Positions 61,220 through 64,000 of a stretch of 64,000 bases of DNA are shown piece after piece (positions within the stretch are counted from its first letter, which is position 1; every line of letters starts with the position of its first letter). The notes under the pieces are model-generated. The model saw only the letters and a list, made by a program, of their open reading frames with translations, did not search any database and was not told where the DNA came from. Location of the stretch: the NCBI RefSeq assembly GCF_019823065.1, contig NZ_CP081966.1, forward strand, positions 2,201,501 to 2,265,500, in the 5' to 3' direction. The translations under genes and the position numbers were made by a program. The DNA is from Pseudomonas mosselii (GTDB lineage Bacteria > Pseudomonadota > Gammaproteobacteria > Pseudomonadales > Pseudomonadaceae).

Positions 61220-62221
61220 TTACCCAAGGAGCCGGCGTAGCAGGCTTTCAGTCTGGCTTCCGGCATGCTTGCTGCAAAGCTCATCGAGCATGGCGCTGCG
61301 CCGCTCACCATTCACTAGGCTTAGGCCGTGAAGAGCATTTACCAGCTTCTGCTGCTCAACCACGCCCTCTTGAACCTGCAGCCACATTGAAGTCACCTGC
61401 TTCAAGGTCACGTCGACCGTTACGGCATGGATCTGGGATTCAATTAGCTTGTTTCCGTTCAAAGCTGTCTTCAGCTGCTGAGCTTTCTTCCCAAGCATCT
61501 GTAGCTTTTCAGTCAGACGCTCTGCTTGATCGAGTGATGCAGGCAACCCGTCAATGTAAGTCATGTCGTCCTGAACGCAGTAGATCGCCAGCGAACCATC
61601 CCCGCCCCCTGTGATGTCCAGGGCGAGGACGTTACCGAGCCTCAACGGACGTGGCACCCACGTATGGCCTGTGCACACTCTCCAGGCTTCCGAGACGCCA
61701 TCCCGAAAGTGCTTTTTCACCCGCTCTCGCCCCCAAAGCGCCACATCCTCAAAGGCTTGGTTATCCAGTTCTGCCAAGAATTTGGGCCATGTGACTCCTG
61801 CTGGCACGTCCGCGTGTACGATCCCAACGATCCCGTTACTGCTTTCGATTTCGATCGCGAGAGGAAGGCTACTCAGCTTATCGATGATCATGCCTTTTGA
61901 TTCATCAGCGATTGTTGGCCACCAGCCGGCGCCATGAGCTGCATAGCGGGCTAACGGGTTTTCACGGTAAGCGTCGATCAGCATCCGTTCGTGATTGCCT
62001 TGGACAGTGTAGAACCAGGGCTCACCCAGAAGCTTCAGGCCGTCCAGCACGCCGGGCCCGCGATCAATAAGGTCACCTACTGCGATCACCCGATCCTTCG
62101 TTTTATCGAAGCCTAACGCATGCAAGCCACGGTGCAGATCCATCGTTTTAAAGTGAATGTCGCCGACCACAAAATCCCGGCCAGAGGGGTTGATTGGAAG
62201 GCGTAGGATCTTCGAACTCAT
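61220..62221 (-). CDS. PPP-family serine/threonine phosphatase
   Basis: A 333-residue protein starting MSSKILRLPINPSGRDF. The metallophosphatase motifs are complete: GDIHFKTMDLH, VAVGDLIDRGP, VQGNHERML, the His of GIVHADVP and CTGHTWVPRP, giving the two-metal site of lambda-type and PrpA/PrpB phosphatases. The last 110 residues are an additional helical region (coiled coil around KLQMLGKKAQQLKTAL). It could dephosphorylate proteins or nucleotides. A short Phd-like peptide follows in the same transcript. Confidence 0.85.
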   Translation of the reverse strand: MSSKILRLPINPSGRDFVVGDIHFKTMDLHRGLHALGFDKTKDRVIAVGDLIDRGPGVLDGLKLLGEPWFYTVQGNHERMLIDAYRENPLARYAAHGAGWWPTIADESKGMIIDKLSSLPLAIEIESSNGIVGIVHADVPAGVTWPKFLAELDNQAFEDVALWGRERVKKHFRDGVSEAWRVCTGHTWVPRPLRLGNVLALDITGGGDGSLAIYCVQDDMTYIDGLPASLDQAERLTEKLQMLGKKAQQLKTALNGNKLIESQIHAVTVDVTLKQVTSMWLQVQEGVVEQQKLVNALHGLSLVNGERRSAMLDELCSKHAGSQTESLLRRLLG

Positions 62222-62540
62222 AAGGGAGGGCCGGCTCCAGTCTTCGCTTGCGGTAAATTCTTGATAAGGCTATTTTCCGCCTAAGCAAGGTTGGGGTCTA
62301 CAAAAAATGCGCCGTGATTAACGTCCTCCGTAATGATCCCAAAATGGCACATTAACGGCGTTTATAGGGATTAATGATCCCAAACGGGATCATTATGGGA
62401 AGCGTTGTACTGGCTGCATTTGCTCACTCTCCGTGTTCAATGATCTCGGCGCTACCCCCAACGCTGTGCTCAACCGGGAGGGGAGGACAGTTGAAAATGC
62501 CTCCGAATCCAAGGCTCCCCAGAGTGAGGAGGACTAATCC
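62222..62540. promoter_or_regulatory. Control region with three TAATGATCCC sites
   Basis: At 62372-62395 TAATGATCCC-AAAC-GGGATCATTA is a perfect 10-bp inverted repeat, and a third half site lies at 62331-62340 in direct orientation. This arrangement is typical of operators for small HTH regulators. It lies between the divergent phosphatase gene and the gene at 62541, but no regulator gene is adjacent within the window. The 62541 gene has a strong AGGAGG. Confidence 0.6.
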
Positions 62541-62915
62541 ATGGATGATTTAATGGATGGCGAGCGTCTATTACGGCGGCTGCTTTGGGCGCTCTTCGCA
62601 ATTCAACCTGGCGATCCAAAGGCGATCCCCTTGCTCCAAGAGTTGGATTTGGTTGAGCGAGATCTGGGAGCGGTCGCTGAGTCATGTAGGCATATCCTCT
62701 CCCGCGTGAAGACGTCGACTCGTATCTCAGGACGCGAGATTGTCGACGTGCAGAGTATTCCCACGCCATGGCGCGAGCGATTTGCACAAGCGAGCATCGG
62801 CTCTACACGGCTCGCTGCTGGGCCCTACCGGAGTGACCTAGAAAAATTCGTGGAGGAGTGGGAGCGGGAAGTCATTCATATTCGTGCGCACCGGCACGCC
62901 ATGAGATCTGTCTAA
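62541..62915 (+). CDS. Hypothetical protein
   Basis: A 124-residue, helical, soluble protein starting MDDLMDGERLLRRLLWALFA, with a textbook AGGAGG nine bases upstream. No family recognised. It is followed by another small gene in the same direction. Confidence 0.6.
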   Translation: MDDLMDGERLLRRLLWALFAIQPGDPKAIPLLQELDLVERDLGAVAESCRHILSRVKTSTRISGREIVDVQSIPTPWRERFAQASIGSTRLAAGPYRSDLEKFVEEWEREVIHIRAHRHAMRSV

Positions 62916-62985
62916 ATGGGCTTACGGCAGCTATTCCCGTAGATGGCATTCTCAATTCGTCGTATCAAAGTGAGTTGGAGGAGTT

Positions 62986-63201
62986 ATGGGCCGAGACGGC
63001 AGAGACACCGTGTACTGCAACATCCAGATGCCTTTGGCTAAAGGGCGAGATCTCGTGCGACTTGTAACAGAGCTACGAGCTTCGGGGACGCATCCAGACC
63101 TCGAATCTGTGTTTGAGGAGATACAAGGCGAGCTCGAAATGTCGATCGAGTTTGTTGAGGAGATGCTGACTGGCGGCAGTGTTGATCAACACCGACATTG
63201 A
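62986..63201 (+). CDS. Small hypothetical protein
   Basis: A 71-residue acidic helical protein starting MGRDGRDTVYCNIQMPLAKG, preceded by GGAGGAG directly upstream. Size and charge would suit an anti-restriction or antitoxin role, but nothing shows it. Confidence 0.5.
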   Translation: MGRDGRDTVYCNIQMPLAKGRDLVRLVTELRASGTHPDLESVFEEIQGELEMSIEFVEEMLTGGSVDQHRH

Positions 63202-63241
63202 GTGCCATGCGGCTTGCTCATGAACCTGTAACTCAAATTTT

Positions 63242-63270
63242 GGAATGTAACATCGCGAACGTTACATTCC
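63242..63270. promoter_or_regulatory. Inverted repeat GGAATGTAAC-N9-GTTACATTCC
   Basis: A perfect 10-bp inverted repeat with a 9-base centre (ATCGCGAAC); an extra ACGTTACA half site follows at about 63,278-63,285. It is either an operator or a site for a tyrosine recombinase, whose core sites have this geometry. Confidence 0.5.
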
Positions 63271-63458
63271 TGAAAGTACGTTACAAAGGCAGTTGGCCGG
63301 GCATTTCACGCCAGAGGAACGACGTGATTTCACACCAATCGCACCTACGGCTTGACAGGGTACGATTCCCGGTTCATCGGGCCAGTACGTCGAGTACGTG
63401 CCTGCGGAACACCTTACCGCCGTCGACTCCCAAAGCCAGCCGGTCAAATATGGCTGGT

Positions 63459-63719
63459 CTAGACGTCGAAATCTGGATTTTGTTTGCGATGCAGCGGTGA
63501 GATGAGATCCTTATAGGACTCGCGACTCTGCAGTACCTGGTCGCGAATTTCTTCTGGGTCGATCGACATGCGTCCGTGGGAAGTGACCCTGAGCGTCTTG
63601 AGCTGATTGACAGCCTGAATGAACTCCCGCTCCTTCTCTTTCTCAGCTTCTGACCTCTTGTCCGGGAAGGCCCAGTCCCAGATTTGCTCGAGAAATTTCA
63701 GCATGTTTGTATCAACCAC
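63459..63719 (-). CDS. Hypothetical small protein
   Basis: An 86-residue frame starting with GTG (or 81 residues from the ATG at 63704, MLKFLEQIWDWAF). The middle is strongly charged and helical (KRSEAEKEKEREFIQAVNQL). No family recognised; the start is uncertain because both ribosome binding sites are weak. Confidence 0.45.
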   Translation of the reverse strand: MVDTNMLKFLEQIWDWAFPDKRSEAEKEKEREFIQAVNQLKTLRVTSHGRMSIDPEEIRDQVLQSRESYKDLISPLHRKQNPDFDV

Positions 63720-63833
63720 TTACCGGGAAGGAGCTGATGGTATAGCGGCCAAGCTAGGATGGCCAAGCTCGGTTTCTGCCAGGGCGTTGGGTCACACCCA
63801 GTCTAGGAGGACAGGCCGTTAGGGAGGCCAGCA

Positions 63834-64000
63834 GTGAGGGAGAGCGTGGCTCCAGATGTGGTAATTTCTCTGGTTCAAGCGAGTCAGGTAGACAAAGGAA
63901 TTCGTGTGGATAGGGATTGGATAAGAGATTTCATTGAGAATTTTTCGTCAGCCACTATCGGTGATATGGACATCCCGGAGCTCATCAGCGAGAAATACCT
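63834..64000 (+). CDS. Hypothetical protein, cut by window end
   Basis: Starts with GTG six bases after AGGGAGG; the visible 55 residues begin MRESVAPDVVISLVQASQVD and remain open to the last base. Nothing recognisable yet in this part. Confidence 0.55.
   Translation, partial: MRESVAPDVVISLVQASQVDKGIRVDRDWIRDFIENFSSATIGDMDIPELISEKY

Overview
The window comes from a Pseudomonas, most likely of the P. putida group. This is judged from gene content and order: the tus, serS, lolA, ftsK, aat, bpt, infA, clpAS, cspD, icd/idh, mnmA, hflD, purB block. A monomeric isocitrate dehydrogenase sits beside a dimeric one, and REP-type palindromes typical of this group are present. No database search was possible, so family calls rest on motifs read in the translations.

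Bases 1-34,660 are core chromosome, GC-rich and densely coded. From the left they hold an oxidoreductase with its HTH regulator, topoisomerase III, an RTX lipase/polyurethanase, and a GNAT-roxA pair. Next come purB, hflD-mnmA-nudix, divergent idh and icd, cspD divergent from clpS-clpA, and infA. The protein-tagging enzymes bpt and aat lie near clpS-clpA and feed the same N-degron pathway. Then follow ftsK-lolA-rarA-crcB-serS-cysG, a glutathione-dependent reductase, the tusDCBE-ybiB sulfur relay operon acting with mnmA in tRNA thiolation, a nucleobase permease and yccA. The block ends with two adjacent tRNA-Ser(TGA)-like sequences, the first broken in its 3' half.

From about 34.6 kb to the end the DNA is accessory: lower in GC, with many TTG/GTG starts and few housekeeping genes. 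It opens with three co-oriented genes (35,679-41,317) that look like the gamma-mobile-trio module GmtY-GmtZ-GmtX, so this is probably a GMT-type island inserted at the tRNA-Ser locus. The cargo includes two small zinc-ribbon proteins, a two-gene membrane module (42,241-43,952), an HTH regulator divergent from DUF6957-like genes, a tyrosinase-like protein and an MvaT-family silencer. It also includes an Mrr-like-nuclease/NTPase protein followed by a second Mrr-like nuclease, and a PLD-type nuclease. Decayed GMC-oxidoreductase and AraC fragments, a MauJ-like protein, a HEPN protein, a PPP phosphatase with a Phd-like peptide, and several unknown small genes complete it.

The most exciting part is 52,579-54,717: a compact graspetide-type RiPP locus. 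It has a precursor with a PFLSRF leader motif and four TKT-x4-E-x-DD core repeats, an ATP-grasp macrocyclase of the microviridin MvdC/MvdD type, and an overlapping three-helix membrane protein. It sits among defence-type genes, which raises the possibility of an antimicrobial or anti-phage role.
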